Assembly (NCBI GenBank): GCA_036346395.1
Contig: CM070596.1
Span: 6,307,913-6,371,912, forward strand
Length of the DNA: 64,000 bases
Direction: 5' to 3'
Origin: Hsuehochloa calcarea
Lineage: Eukaryota > Streptophyta > Magnoliopsida > Poales > Poaceae
Shown: piece by piece, positions 23,816 through 34,052 of the stretch
Layout: each line of letters starts with the position of its first letter
Numbering within the stretch: the stretch's first letter is position 1
Program-made: the position numbers and the translations under genes
The notes under the pieces: model-generated
Seen by the model: only the letters and a program-made list of their open reading frames with translations
What the model was told of the DNA's origin: nothing
Databases searched by the model: none

Positions 23816-24785
23816 TGTTGGAATTGGGCACATATGTGTAAAGGCCCATTCATTCCTAAAATTCCAAAGTATGCAAATTTTTAGATTAGAAGTCTTAGAC
23901 CGGTGTGGTTGACGTATCAGACTAGGGGTCTTAGACCAGGTTGGTCAAAGCTTTAGACTAGTATGGTCGAAATCATAGACTGGTATGGTCGAAATAATCT
24001 GGTCGAAATAATAGACCATTGTGGTCGAAGGATAGATCAGTATGGTCAAAATAATCTGGTCAAAGCCATGGACCATTGTGGTCGAAGGCATAGACCAGTA
24101 TGGTCAAAATAATCTGATCGAAGACTTAGACTAATGTGGCAAAGCCATAGACCAATGGGGTCAAAGCCTTAGACCAGTGTAGTCGAAGCTTAGACCAATG
24201 TGGTTCGATCCAAAGACCAGTTTGGTTTCAATACACTGGTCGAAGCTGTAGACTAGTGTGTAATCAGGATCTGATAAACACTGCTTAATTATCATTAAAA
24301 TGATCTTGAGATGTCCAAACGAAAAAAGATTGATTCATTGTAATTTCTCATCTTCCTCTCTGATCAACTGTGCTGAGGAATTGAGCTATCGAACCAAGCT
24401 ATCCCTTCTTGTCGGTGTGCACCGGGAAGGAGGGTGAGCAGATATTTCCGAACTATTATCGCAGAGTTCTCCTGCACGGGGCATCAATAAGGTTTCTGAG
24501 CAACGTATCTACACGGCACTCTCTGCACTACATCCTACGACTACTCATTCCCCTACGACATCTACAATCTGCATTGCATCAAGTCTGCACTATTTCCTAT
24601 TCATCATCACACCCATCTGTAAGTTGATCATACAACCAGTTTTTCGTACTGTAATCATTTTATTGAGTATGTTTAGAGGTGCAATGAGTTGCCTGCTGTT
24701 AGTATTGATTTATGTATCTCTAGTTTTTTACGATCTTTGCCTCATAATCAAATCTGAAATTAAACTACTGTTCACATTTCCAACA
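23816..24785 (+). repeat. 3' LTR of the copia element
   Basis: 970 bp, TGTTGGAATTGGG...TTCCAACA. It is about 145 bp longer than the 5' LTR, mainly because of the expanded array at 23889-24262. Confidence 0.88.
23889..24262. repeat. Expanded GACCAG/TGGTC array in the 3' LTR
   Basis: Degenerate 18-20 bp units such as ATAGACCATTGTGGTCGAAG, more numerous than in the 5' LTR. Confidence 0.85.
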
Positions 24786-25089
24786 CTATCCGTTTGTGCA
24801 ATTGATAGTCTCGTCTAGGCCAGCATAATTTGTCACAAATCGCTCTCCTACGCGTATACTCCCTCTATTCAAAATTGCAAGGCTTTACACATAGAGCAAG
24901 GCGCAAATGAAATTGACTAAACGACTCTCAATCATGTTGTCTAAATACTCGGTGGTACTTTACTCAATGCATGAATATTTTGCATTGACAGCCCTTGTTT
25001 TTATCTACATCACCATGGAAACTTTGCATGTGAAGGCACTGCATGTCTATATGCATGCACATTCAATGCATGATGCAGTATTGGGACTG
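24786..25089. other. Short intergenic spacer with a Stowaway-like end
   Basis: At about 24856 TACTCCCTCTATTC resembles a Stowaway MITE terminus following a TA target, but no right end was found before the foldback at 25090. No gene. Confidence 0.35.
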
Positions 25090-25823
25090 GAGTTTTTTTG
25101 GCTGAAATGACACTGTTGCTGTCCGTAATAGCAAATGTAGCTTCCTCATGACGTCAGTGACAAACATAGCACCATGAAGCTACTAGAGCTTGACATCTAG
25201 CCATGTCCGGTCCCCAGGAGGTCAGACTCCCCTCCACCGTGCCCCCAAGGGGGGACTCCTCCCCTGTGTGCCACTTGTCAGCACTGCCCCCTTGGTGTCG
25301 AGGCTAGCAAATATGTGCCCCAAGGGCACGGTGCTACCGAGCTTAGTGCCCCTCGGGCACAGTACCGTCGAAGACAGACCCGGGGCACGGTAATGCCTGA
25401 GACATTGCCGATAGTGCCTTAGGGGCACGAACGACAATGCCTGCTAGAGGAATGTTGATGGTTGCTTTGGCTTTGTAGCAGAGTGTACTAAGCCAAAGCA
25501 ACCATCAACATTCCTCCATCAGATAGTGCCTCCACATGAGTATGACAAACAATGTCGTTCATGCCCCAGGGGCTGTCTCCGGCACTACCGTGCCCCAAGG
25601 GCACGAAATAGCTAGCTCCGATCCCTAGGGGCCCAGAGTTGACAGGTGGCACGCAGGGGAGGACTCCCTCCTCGGGGGCACGATGGAGGGCAGTTCGCCC
25701 CCCCGGGGATCGGACATGCCTAGGTGTCGAGCTCTGGCAGCTCCGTGGTGCAATTTTTGGCATTAGCGTCACGATGGAGCCACATTTGCTATTACGGCCG
25801 ACAAGAGTGTCATTTCAAAACTC
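25090..25823. mobile_element. Large foldback element with Mutator-like 9-bp target duplication
   Basis: The two halves are inverted copies over most of the 734 bp. The left arm reads TGAAATGACACTGTTGCTGT, then CCGTAATAGCAAATGTAGCT. The right arm, complemented, reads TGAAATGACACTCTTGTCGG, then CCGTAATAGCAAATGTGGCT. Flanking 9-mers TTGGGACTG (25081-25089) and TTGTGACAG (25824-25832) agree at seven of nine positions, the TSD length of Mutator-like elements. The arms contain GTGCCCC-(n)-GGGCAC palindromes. No gene; ORFs here are mirror-image artefacts. Confidence 0.82.
25448..25515. repeat. Perfect 26-bp central hairpin of the foldback
   Basis: Arm 25448-25473 is the exact complement of 25490-25515, with a 16-nt loop. 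This is far better matched than the outer arms, which have many differences. Confidence 0.95.
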
Positions 25824-26101
25824 TTGTGACAGGATAATAACATCATTGTAGCTACTCCTTTATAAGCAATTAATTTGCATCGGAAGACCTCATTGGCATG
25901 GAACTTGAGCTCGCTTAAATAGGATTACGAGAGAGAGCAAAGCATGGTTTTTACCTCCAATCTTGTGTGTGCCTTATAAATAAACTAGAAGGCAACCTGC
26001 ACCAATGGCGCGGAGGATCCCGGAGGCAAGCTGTCGCGAGGCAGCCAATAGCGCGCAGAGAAGAATGTGCTTAAGAAAAAAGAGGAGATATGGAGGATTT
26101 C
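25824..26101. other. Spacer between foldback and copia-type element
   Basis: Starts with the foldback TSD and ends with the copia TSD ATTTC (26097-26101). A TTATAAATA box is at about 25975. No gene seen. Confidence 0.4.
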
Positions 26102-27991
26102 TGTAGGACCGTAAAGGCGACTAGGGGGGTGAATATGCACTTTCTCAACTTTCTCGCCTAAATCAAATACAACACGAACTTTACTCCTTTAGCTATGAAA
26201 GCTAAGAAGATCAGTAAGCGCACATTGGAAGTCTTGTGTTGGATTTGATAAACCCCTCAACCACACGACACAAATGGAGAAAAGAACTCATTTATTCTAA
26301 ATCGGTATCGGGCGGTCGGACCGGCTACCACGGCGATCCGACCGACAATCAATCAATCGGACGGACGGCTACTAATCGGCGGTCGGACCGTTGGATATCG
26401 ATTCGATCCGCGAGATTAGCGGTGCAAAGCGGCGGTCGGACCGCCGTTATAAAATCGGTCAGACCGGTTCAGTCCAGAACTGAAAATTCAAGCCCAAATC
26501 CAAAACGAAATTTGATCCAACTTTTGATTCAACCAATGAAACTTGACCAAATTTCGAGCACACCTCCCTAATGATATTAGAGACCTATTTCTAGCGACGA
26601 TCCTTCAGATCTACTTCGCAGAATCGATCTCTCAAGGATTTACCAAAGAAGTGCACAAACCCTAGAAAAATGAAAATCTTTGATTCAAGACTTGCTTGTG
26701 GGGGTTGATGGTCTAGACGATTCTAGGAGTATTCCCACACATCAAAGCAAGACACAATGGGTCAAGAGACCAAGTTTAAACACTTGAATCAAGGAAGCAC
26801 CAAATTCATCCAAAAGAGAGAAGAACACAAAAGGGAGACAAATGATCTCTCAAGCAAGCATCACAAGATTGATTGATCTCACAAGATGCTTACAAAGCCA
26901 CTCCCTCAAGGAGGACAAGAGCTCACCAAGGAGCAACCACAATCTCTCTCTCTCTTCCTCTCCAAACCCTAACCCTAGAAAAGGCTAAGGAAAACCAAAT
27001 GGAAGCTTCAAGGGGTTTTACATCTCCCCCTTCTCTATTTATAGGAGAGGCCTTAGGGTTTCACTTTTGGGACCCACTCACACATGGGACCCACACACAA
27101 CATCTGTTGAAGCAATCGCCTACTTCACCACGTGCAGGTTGATCAGCGGTTCTCATCACGTCGCCAAGCCTCTCTTGTCCGAATCCCATCGGAACTTCCC
27201 AGAGACTCGCACCGATATCCGCACCACCTGATCCAACCAAATTGCATCAACTACCCGTTCGATCCATCTTGCCCATTCTGCACCATGCTCGAGTCACACG
27301 ACCTCACCCGGTATCCATGATAGTTCTGGACCTCAGCTCTCCAAGCGTAGTCCCGATCCACCTCACCGTTGACGTCGCAGACCTGCAAGCCACCTGCACA
27401 GCAATAGACAAACAAACCGTTTTCGGGAACAAGTTCTTCACAACTTGACCCACGTTAGCTCCGCAATGCAATATACATCAATAAAGCATTGAAGTTCATA
27501 CAATAAACACAATCAATACAACTCAATGCAAACTTGGCTAACCTCCAAGTCATCGACGGCCTGACCGCCCCACAAGGCCGGCCCGACCGATTTCAGGCCG
27601 GTCGGACCGATCCCACAACGGCGGTCGGACCGCCCGAAAGGACTTAGCCAAATTTCAGTGAAAATCCAAACCTTCGGAATTTTCAACTCAATAGAACTTT
27701 GACCGGAGCTCCAAAAATGATGTGACCACATCCAGGAGACTCCCCTCACTTGCCTACACAACCTATTTTTGGCTCAGCTCCAAAAACCACTTTTCAATTT
27801 ACCGGTCGGACCGGCCAAGATGGCGGTCGGATTGCTCCTGGCGATCGACCGCCCGACATCGCCGGATCGATCACCGCTGTGGTCCGACAGATCAAGCAAA
27901 CCCCGAAAATGCGAGATTTTGCAAACCAACAAAGCCATTGCCAATTGACTCATCATCCTGAGATCGTGCACATATCCTTACGATATCCACA
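26102..27991 (-). repeat. LTR A (3' LTR of the gag-only element)
   Basis: 1890 bp. It carries CGGTCNGACCG dyads at 26313-26323, 26380-26390, 26433-26443 and 26456-26466 near one end, and a second cluster at about 27550-27850 near the other. It is close in sequence to LTR B apart from scattered small indels. Confidence 0.92.
27035..27044 (-). promoter_or_regulatory. TATA box in LTR A
   Basis: CTATAAATAG on the minus strand, flanked by pyrimidine/purine-rich sequence. It is conserved at the same place in LTRs B, C and D, which supports it as the retroelement core promoter. Confidence 0.7.
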
Positions 27992-28002
27992 ATCTCCCCC
28001 TT
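27992..28002 (-). other. Polypurine tract of the gag-only element
   Basis: AAGGGGGAGAT on the minus strand, immediately upstream of the 3' LTR start TGTGGATATC. The PPT primes plus-strand DNA synthesis in LTR elements. Confidence 0.85.
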
Positions 28003-29373
28003 GATGAACACATTGGCAATTTCCCAGAAAATGTAGTTTTTCGAATTGAAAAGTAAAACAAATCGCCGTTTTTGCATAAAGGCACAACTTGGTCCATAAG
28101 CAAGAAAAAGCCTAGGAACCACTAAGTCGGCTTCGAATAGTATAGGCAAGTGAGATAAGGCAATGAAAGCACAAAAGGATTCAAATTCCAGAAAGTAGCC
28201 AAAAATCTCACTTAGGTCCATATGAAAGACAAAACGTTCCATTTGACCTTTGATCATTGTGAGTCTTCTTCAATTGCAATTAAGATCAGAAACAGGCAAT
28301 AAAACCCAGAGACTCAACTCACTGTGATCACAAATTTTCAAAAGGTTCATTTTTTTATTTTATGAAGTTCTTTTATATGAAACCTTATATATGAAACCAA
28401 AAGCTCCAAACAGCATTTTCTTCAATCCTTCTCCCCCTTTGACAATGAATTCATCAAGATGCATGGGAAAAGATAAAGAAGATGAAATGACTTTATTTAA
28501 AATTTAGCAAAAGGAGCCATGACCATTATCGAAGTAGACAGTACAAGAATTATACCAAGCCATATAAGGTGTAGAAGCTATATTCAATCATGGCAAAACA
28601 TGTACTGCAAAGCTAAAACCAAAATAGCAGTAATCTGAGATTAAGAGAATTAAAACCATGAAAGGTTGCTTAATGTCAAAGTTTCACTAAAAGCAACCAA
28701 AAATGAGTCAAGCCATGTCTACAGGTAAAAAGAGACTCAACACAAGAACTGAGGTAATTTGAGCATTAAGAGTATTCTTTTGAAGCAAAACTCAAGCACT
28801 TAGCATTTTGAGCATTCTCTAAGAAAAACTTTTTCACTGTGCTAGATCTCAAGCCTTACCGCGACCATCTCAAGCGATAAGCTTAAAAGAATGATCTAGG
28901 TCATCCAAAACTCCCCCTGAGTTCATGCCTAGTGCAATGGCAAGCCGTCTCATGAGAAAGGATTGGTGAGATCGCTTTTTCGCATTTAAAAATATCATTT
29001 TTCATTTGCTTGACTTAATAAGATAAAAAGCTCATTTTTCATCTCAAAATAAGTTCAAGACTCAATTCAACCTATTTGACATGGCAAGAATCATAAGAGG
29101 ATCACTAGAGCAAAACTAGTCACAAGATCCAACAAGACATGATTTGATTCAAATTGCTCACAGATATAAAGCTAGAAAGGTGAAAGCTAAGCTAAAACAC
29201 GAAGAGCCATAAAAGAAGTCTAGCAGACTATCACTTGATATGACAGGGTATAGAGTATGAAGTCAAGCCATACAAGGATAATAATCAAAGCTCCACAAGT
29301 TTTATTAAGCAATGCAAGATATTTGAAATGAAAATTCATTATGATACAATGAATGCAGAAAGAGCAAATTCCC
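28003..29373 (-). other. Non-coding interior of the gag-only element
   Basis: About 1.4 kb between the end of the extended gag frame and the PPT. A-rich on the plus strand, with no pol motif in any frame. Confidence 0.7.
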
Positions 29374-32067
29374 TCAAAACATCCATGCCTCAGTATTGGG
29401 ATTTGAGATAAAAGATCTAGGTGTCCAGTACTGAGATGCACGATGCCTGGGAATAGCAAAAGAAGCAGCAGAAAAATGATCAGGCACAAAATCATAAGAA
29501 TGCCCGCGAGCACCACCTGGACCTCTCCAAAACGATCTACCAAAAGACCGATACTCCCCCTGTCTAGGTGCTACCCGTGGTCTCTCCTCACGATATCCTA
29601 AACCACAATGCTGCCTGGACCCACCAAAAGAGTCAACAAAGTTCTCTACAAACCTAGGCCTATATGTGGTACATTTGAATAGGTCAGCCTGCTCTAGAGA
29701 CTACAAACAAGAAGAGACTCCTCTAATGGATCTCAAAGTGCTCATTCTCTCTTTTCTCTCAATCTTTGCTCTCCGGAAGCAAAACTCAACAGTGTGGCCC
29801 TCTTTCTTGCAGAAAGTGCAATGATACTTGACCTTTTGAGGGGTCCGTACAGGTGAAACATAAGCACCTTCCTTGCTAGAAAGAGTTTGAGCAGAACCTA
29901 CAGATTTAAAAGCAACCTTTGAAGTCTTAGGAGGTTCTTGCTCAACCAGACCACCTTTCACAACTTTAGCAATCTTTGGTGGGAGATTCTTGGAAAGCTC
30001 TAGGGACTTAAAACCTAGGCCACTGTTTTTCACACTCACCTTGGATTGATCTAGAATCAAGTTGAGTTTCTTTTTCCCACTTGAAAACTTCTCAAGAGTC
30101 ATTTTGAGGTAATCATTCTCTTTTGCCAAAACTCCACAATTAGAGCACTTTTTAGAATTGATTGCCTCAACATGTTTGCTCTTAAGAAAATCCACTTCCA
30201 CTTTTAGAGCCTCACAAGACACACAATAGGACTCTCCAATCCTATTCAACTGCTCCTTAAATTTGATTCTAAAAGCCTCTTGTATCTTACCAACAACAGT
30301 TTCAACTTCAGCATGCAACATACAAGAGGAAGAATCAATGACTTTCTTAGAAGCAGTAAGAGACATGGATTTTTCAATTTTAGCTTTCTCTTCAAGAGTC
30401 TTGTTTAAAGCTTCAATCTCAATTGTAAGCTTAGGACAATTTTCACATGATGCAGCTCTAGAGTAAACGACCATTTCGGTCAACTCTTGCATTTTAATCC
30501 TATTGTTCTTACAATGAGAGCAAGTGTGACTAGCATCAAATTTTTGCAATTCTTTTAAGGAGTTATCCAGTTTCAATTCTAGCAAAGCACAATTTGAGCA
30601 AATTAAAGGAATAGCATCCAAGGTAGTCACACCAAGCGGAATGGCATCCATGCAAACAGAAATAGACTTGAGAGATTCTAGTTTAGAAAGAGCATTTTTC
30701 AATTGTTTTTCAACAGAGGAATGAGCATTATTTAAGCTTGACAATTCATTTAGCAAGCTAGAGCATGAATCACAGAAATCATCAGGATTAATGGATTTGA
30801 GCCTAACCACTTCTAGGTTCAAATTATCAATCATAGTATCCTGTTTCTTAATCAGTTTAGCTTGCTTATGCAATTTTTGTTCAGCAAGCACCAAAACCCT
30901 TTTCATGTCAGGAAGTGAAGGGCATACCTCATCGGGATCGCTAAAAGGATCCTCGTTGTTGGAAGAGTCGCTGTCGTGGCTGTTCTTAGCCATGAAGCAC
31001 ATGCCTGTGAAATCACGTGCCTTCTTCTTGCCACGGGAGTCACTCTTGTCGTCCTCCGCCTCCGAGTCCACATGATCCATGCTCACATCCTCTAGAGCTT
31101 CAAGGACTCGGCTGACAAACTTGCGATAGTTTGTCTTCTTGTGCTTAGCATCTCTCGCTTGAGGATGCCTATGTGACTCCTTCTCCTCCTTGCCCTTCAG
31201 CTTGGGGCATCTAGAACGAATGTGGTTCGGCTCACCACATTCAAAGCATGTGATAGGTCCACCTCTTCTCCTATTTCTCACATTGTTGTACGCTCTCGTG
31301 AATTTGGTGGATAGGAGGGCTAAATCATCTTCAAGTAGTCTCTCAAGTTGCTCATCGCTCAAAGAATGCAAAGCAGACAAAGAAAAGCCAAATGAGCTAA
31401 CATCAAAAGAATCAGAATATCTACCCTTAGATTGGTCGACCACTAAAGCCATCGAATCTGTCATGGGGAGACGCGAGATAAAATCAATCTCATGCGTCTT
31501 CAACCTAGAGTAAAGCTTATCCATGGTAAGCTCACTCATGACAGTGTTGTCATTTATGGCAGTGATCTTCATCCCCCAGACCTTCACATCCAAAGCACCC
31601 AAAAGTTGGCGTGCATTTTCAGACTCAGTGAAAACAAGATCAACAGCGCGGAGATCATGAAGAATTTTAGAAAATCTCCCCCACAGCTCATCTAAAGATT
31701 CACCAGGCCTTTGTTCGATCTTAGAGTATGCCTTTTTCAGCTGGTTCTATCTTACTTCCTTGATCGCAGTGGACCCCTCGTGATAATCACAAAGAGTCCG
31801 CCAGATCTCATGAGCAGACAGCAAATGAGCAACACGCTCAAACTCAGATCGACTAAGACCTTGAATCAAGAAATTTCGAGCCCTACTGTTGTTCTCCACA
31901 TCTGGAGTGATCAAATTGTCATCGGCTGGCACGACATAAGGGTGTTTCACCTTAAGCCAAATTGTGTGCCCTTGAGCCTCGATGTAGGCCTGCATTCGGG
32001 CCTTCCAATAAGCAAAATCAACTCCATCAAAAACATGTGGCCTGATTGAATATCTGTCAGTCGCCAT
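29374..32067 (-). pseudogene. Gag-like protein with zinc knuckles, interrupted by two TAG codons
   Basis: Reading starts at ATG 32067, 55 nt inside the LTR, in a good context (GCCATGGCG). Residues 1-106 form a DUF4219/UBN2-like N terminus (YWKARMQAYIEAQGHTIWLK). Codon 107 is TAG (31747-31749), then the same frame continues (EQRPGESLDELWGRFSKIL) for 681 residues to TAG at 29701-29703, codon 789. Residues about 274-287 are a CX2CX4HX4C knuckle (CFECGEPNHIRSRC). A coiled-coil-like region follows with six CxxC pairs (about residues 432, 490, 516, 541, 615, 641). A second knuckle, CTFCKKEGHTVEFC, lies at about 750-763. After the second TAG the frame stays open a further 108 codons (R/G/S/F-rich, FGRSFWRGPGGARG) to TGA 29374-29376. 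Gag would form the particle shell and bind RNA; whether either TAG is bypassed is unknown. Confidence 0.85.
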
Positions 32068-32107
32068 GGCTCCAAAGACCGGTTAAGATCTATGAGAAGA
32101 GCTAACC

Positions 32108-32120
32108 GGCTCTGATACCA
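32108..32120 (-). other. Primer-binding site (initiator tRNA-Met type)
   Basis: Reads TGGTATCAGAGCC on the minus strand, two bases from the end of LTR B. It is the classical minus-strand primer site of plant LTR retrotransposons. Confidence 0.92.
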
Positions 32121-32122
32121 CT

Positions 32123-33993
32123 TGTAGGACCGTAAAGGCGACTAGGGGGGTGAATAGGCGCTTTCTCAACTTTCTCGCCTAAATCAAATACAACACGAAC
32201 TTTACTCCTTTAGCTATGAAAGCTAAGAAGATCGATGGCGCACATTGGAAGCCTTGTGTTGGATTTGATAAACCCTCAACCACACGACACAAATGGAGAA
32301 AAGAACTCACTGTTTCAATCGGTATCTGGCGGTCGACCGGCTACCACGGCGATCGGACCGACAATCAATCGTGATCGGACCGGCTACTAATCGGCGGTCG
32401 GACCGTTGGATATCGGTTCGACCAGCAGATTAGCGGTTCGAAAGCGGCGGTCGGACCGCCGTTATAAAATCGGTCGACCGTTCACCCGTAATCGAAAATT
32501 CAAGCCCAAATCCAAAACGAAATTTGATCCAACTTTTGATTCAACCAATGAAACTTGACCAAATTTGAGAACACCTCCTAATGATATTAGAGACCTATTT
32601 CTAGCGACGATCCTTGGATCCACTTCGCAGAATCGATCTCTCAAGGATTTACCAAAGAAGTGCACAAACCCTAGAAAAATAAAAATCTTTGATTCAAGAC
32701 TTGCTTGTGGGGGTTGATGGTCTAGACGATTCTAGGAGTATTCCCACACATCAAAGCAAGACACAATGGGTCAAGAGACCAAGTTTAAACACTTGAATCA
32801 AGGAAGCACCAAATTCATCCAAAGAGAGAAGAACACAAAGGGAGACAAATGATCTCTCAAGCAAGCATCACAAGATTGATTGATCTCACAAGATGCTTAC
32901 AAAGCCACTCCCTCAAGGAGGACAAGAGCTCACCAAGGAGCAACCACAATCTCTCCCTCTCTTCCTCTCCAAACCCTAACCCTAGAAAAGGCTAAGGAAA
33001 ACCAAATGGAAGCTTCAAGGGGTTTTACATCTCCCCCTTCTCTATTTATAGGAGAGGCCTTAGGGTTTCACTTTTGGGACCCACTCACACATGGGACCCA
33101 CACACAACATCTGTTGAAGCAATCGCCTATTTCACCACGTGTAGGTTGATCAGCGGTTCTCATCACGTCGCCAAGCCTCTCTTGTCCGAATCCCATCGGA
33201 ACCTCCCGAGACTCACACCGATATCCGCACCACTGATCCAACCAAATATGCATCAACTACCCGCTCGATCCATCTTGCCCATTCGCACCATGCTCGAGTC
33301 ACACGACCTCACCCAGATCCATGATCGTTACGGACCTCGGCTCTCCAAGCGTAATCCCGATCCACCTCACCGCTGACGCCGCGCACACCAAGCCACCGCA
33401 CAAAGAATAGACAAACAAACCGCTTTCGGAACAAGTTCTTCACAACTTGACCCACGTTAGCTCCATGATGCAATATACATCAATAAAGCATTGAAGTTCA
33501 TACAATAAACACAATCAATACAACTCAATGCAAACTTGGCTAACCTCCAAGTCATCGGGCGGTCCGATCGCCCACAAGGCGGGTCCGACCGATTTCAGCC
33601 GGTCGGACCGATCCCACAACGGCGGTCGGACCGCCCGAAAGGACTTAGCCAAATTTACAGCGTGAAAATCCGAAACCTTCTGGAATTTTCAACTCAATAG
33701 AACTTTTGACTGGGAGCTCCAAAAATGATGTGACCACATCAAGGAGACTCCCCTCACTTGCCTACACAACCTATTTTGGCTCAGCTCCAAAAACCACTTT
33801 TCAATTTACCGGTCGGACCGCCAAAGATGGCGGTCGGACCGCTCCACGCGATCGACCGCCCGACATCGCGGCCGATCGCTGTGGTCCGACAGATCAAGCA
33901 AACCTCGAAAACGCGAGATTTTACAAACCAACAAAGCCATTGCCAATTGACTCATCATCCTGAGATCGTGCACATATCCTCACGATATCCACA
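32123..33993 (-). repeat. LTR B (5' LTR of the gag-only element)
   Basis: 1871 bp. It pairs with LTR A throughout. Several dyads have lost a base relative to A (for example CGGTCGACCG at about 32331), so the two LTRs have diverged since insertion. Confidence 0.92.
33042..33051 (-). promoter_or_regulatory. TATA box in LTR B (promoter of the gag-only element)
   Basis: CTATAAATAG on the minus strand. In the 5' LTR this would drive the genomic RNA across PBS and gag. Confidence 0.7.
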
Positions 33994-34052
33994 ATTTCAG
34001 GGACGATACGTCGCCTCGACGTTCCGGCAAATCCAGTGAACACTATCCCCGC

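Larger units (their letters stand above)
18503..24785 (+). mobile_element. Ty1/copia LTR retrotransposon, complete outline but inactive
   Basis: The 5' LTR (18503-19327) and 3' LTR (23816-24785) both start TGTTGGAA and end CAACA. The flanking 5-mers CTATG and CTATC agree at four of five positions, a probable TSD. Between them lies a polyprotein in the order gag, protease, integrase, reverse transcriptase, RNase H, which defines Ty1/copia. Many stops and frameshifts make it non-autonomous. The sequence after the 5' LTR (TTCTAGAAACATTATTGTGG) does not match the initiator-tRNA-Met primer site used by the other elements here. Confidence 0.9.
26102..33993 (-). mobile_element. Gag-only copia-type LTR retrotransposon (non-autonomous)
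   Basis: The element lies on the minus strand. Its 5' LTR is 32123-33993 and its 3' LTR is 26102-27991, both bounded by TGTGGATATC...GGTCCTACA. An exact TSD ATTTC is at 26097-26101 and 33994-33998. A primer-binding site complementary to initiator tRNA-Met (TGGTATCAGAGCC) sits two bases inside the 5' LTR. A polypurine tract AAGGGGGAGAT directly precedes the 3' LTR. The 4.1-kb interior holds only a gag-like ORF; protease, integrase, RT and RNase H are absent, so mobilisation would need another element's enzymes. Lineage (Sirevirus-like) is inferred from the long zinc-knuckle/coiled-coil Gag. Confidence 0.92.

Noticed and set aside
18583..24262. CRISPR-like look of the regularly repeated GACCAG units
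   Set aside because: Units are contiguous and degenerate with no unique spacers, and they lie in LTRs of a plant retrotransposon.
25190..25851. Several ORFs of 67-94 codons on both strands
   Set aside because: They mirror each other across the foldback element, as expected for inverted arms, and have no recognisable domain.
29220..29543. Hydrophobic 107-codon minus-strand ORF
   Set aside because: It is a shadow frame; the in-frame continuation of gag over the same bases is the protein-like reading.
29701..29703. Programmed read-through at the second TAG of the gag frame
   Set aside because: The context (TTG TAG TCT) does not match known plant read-through contexts, so it is reported as an open question rather than a call.
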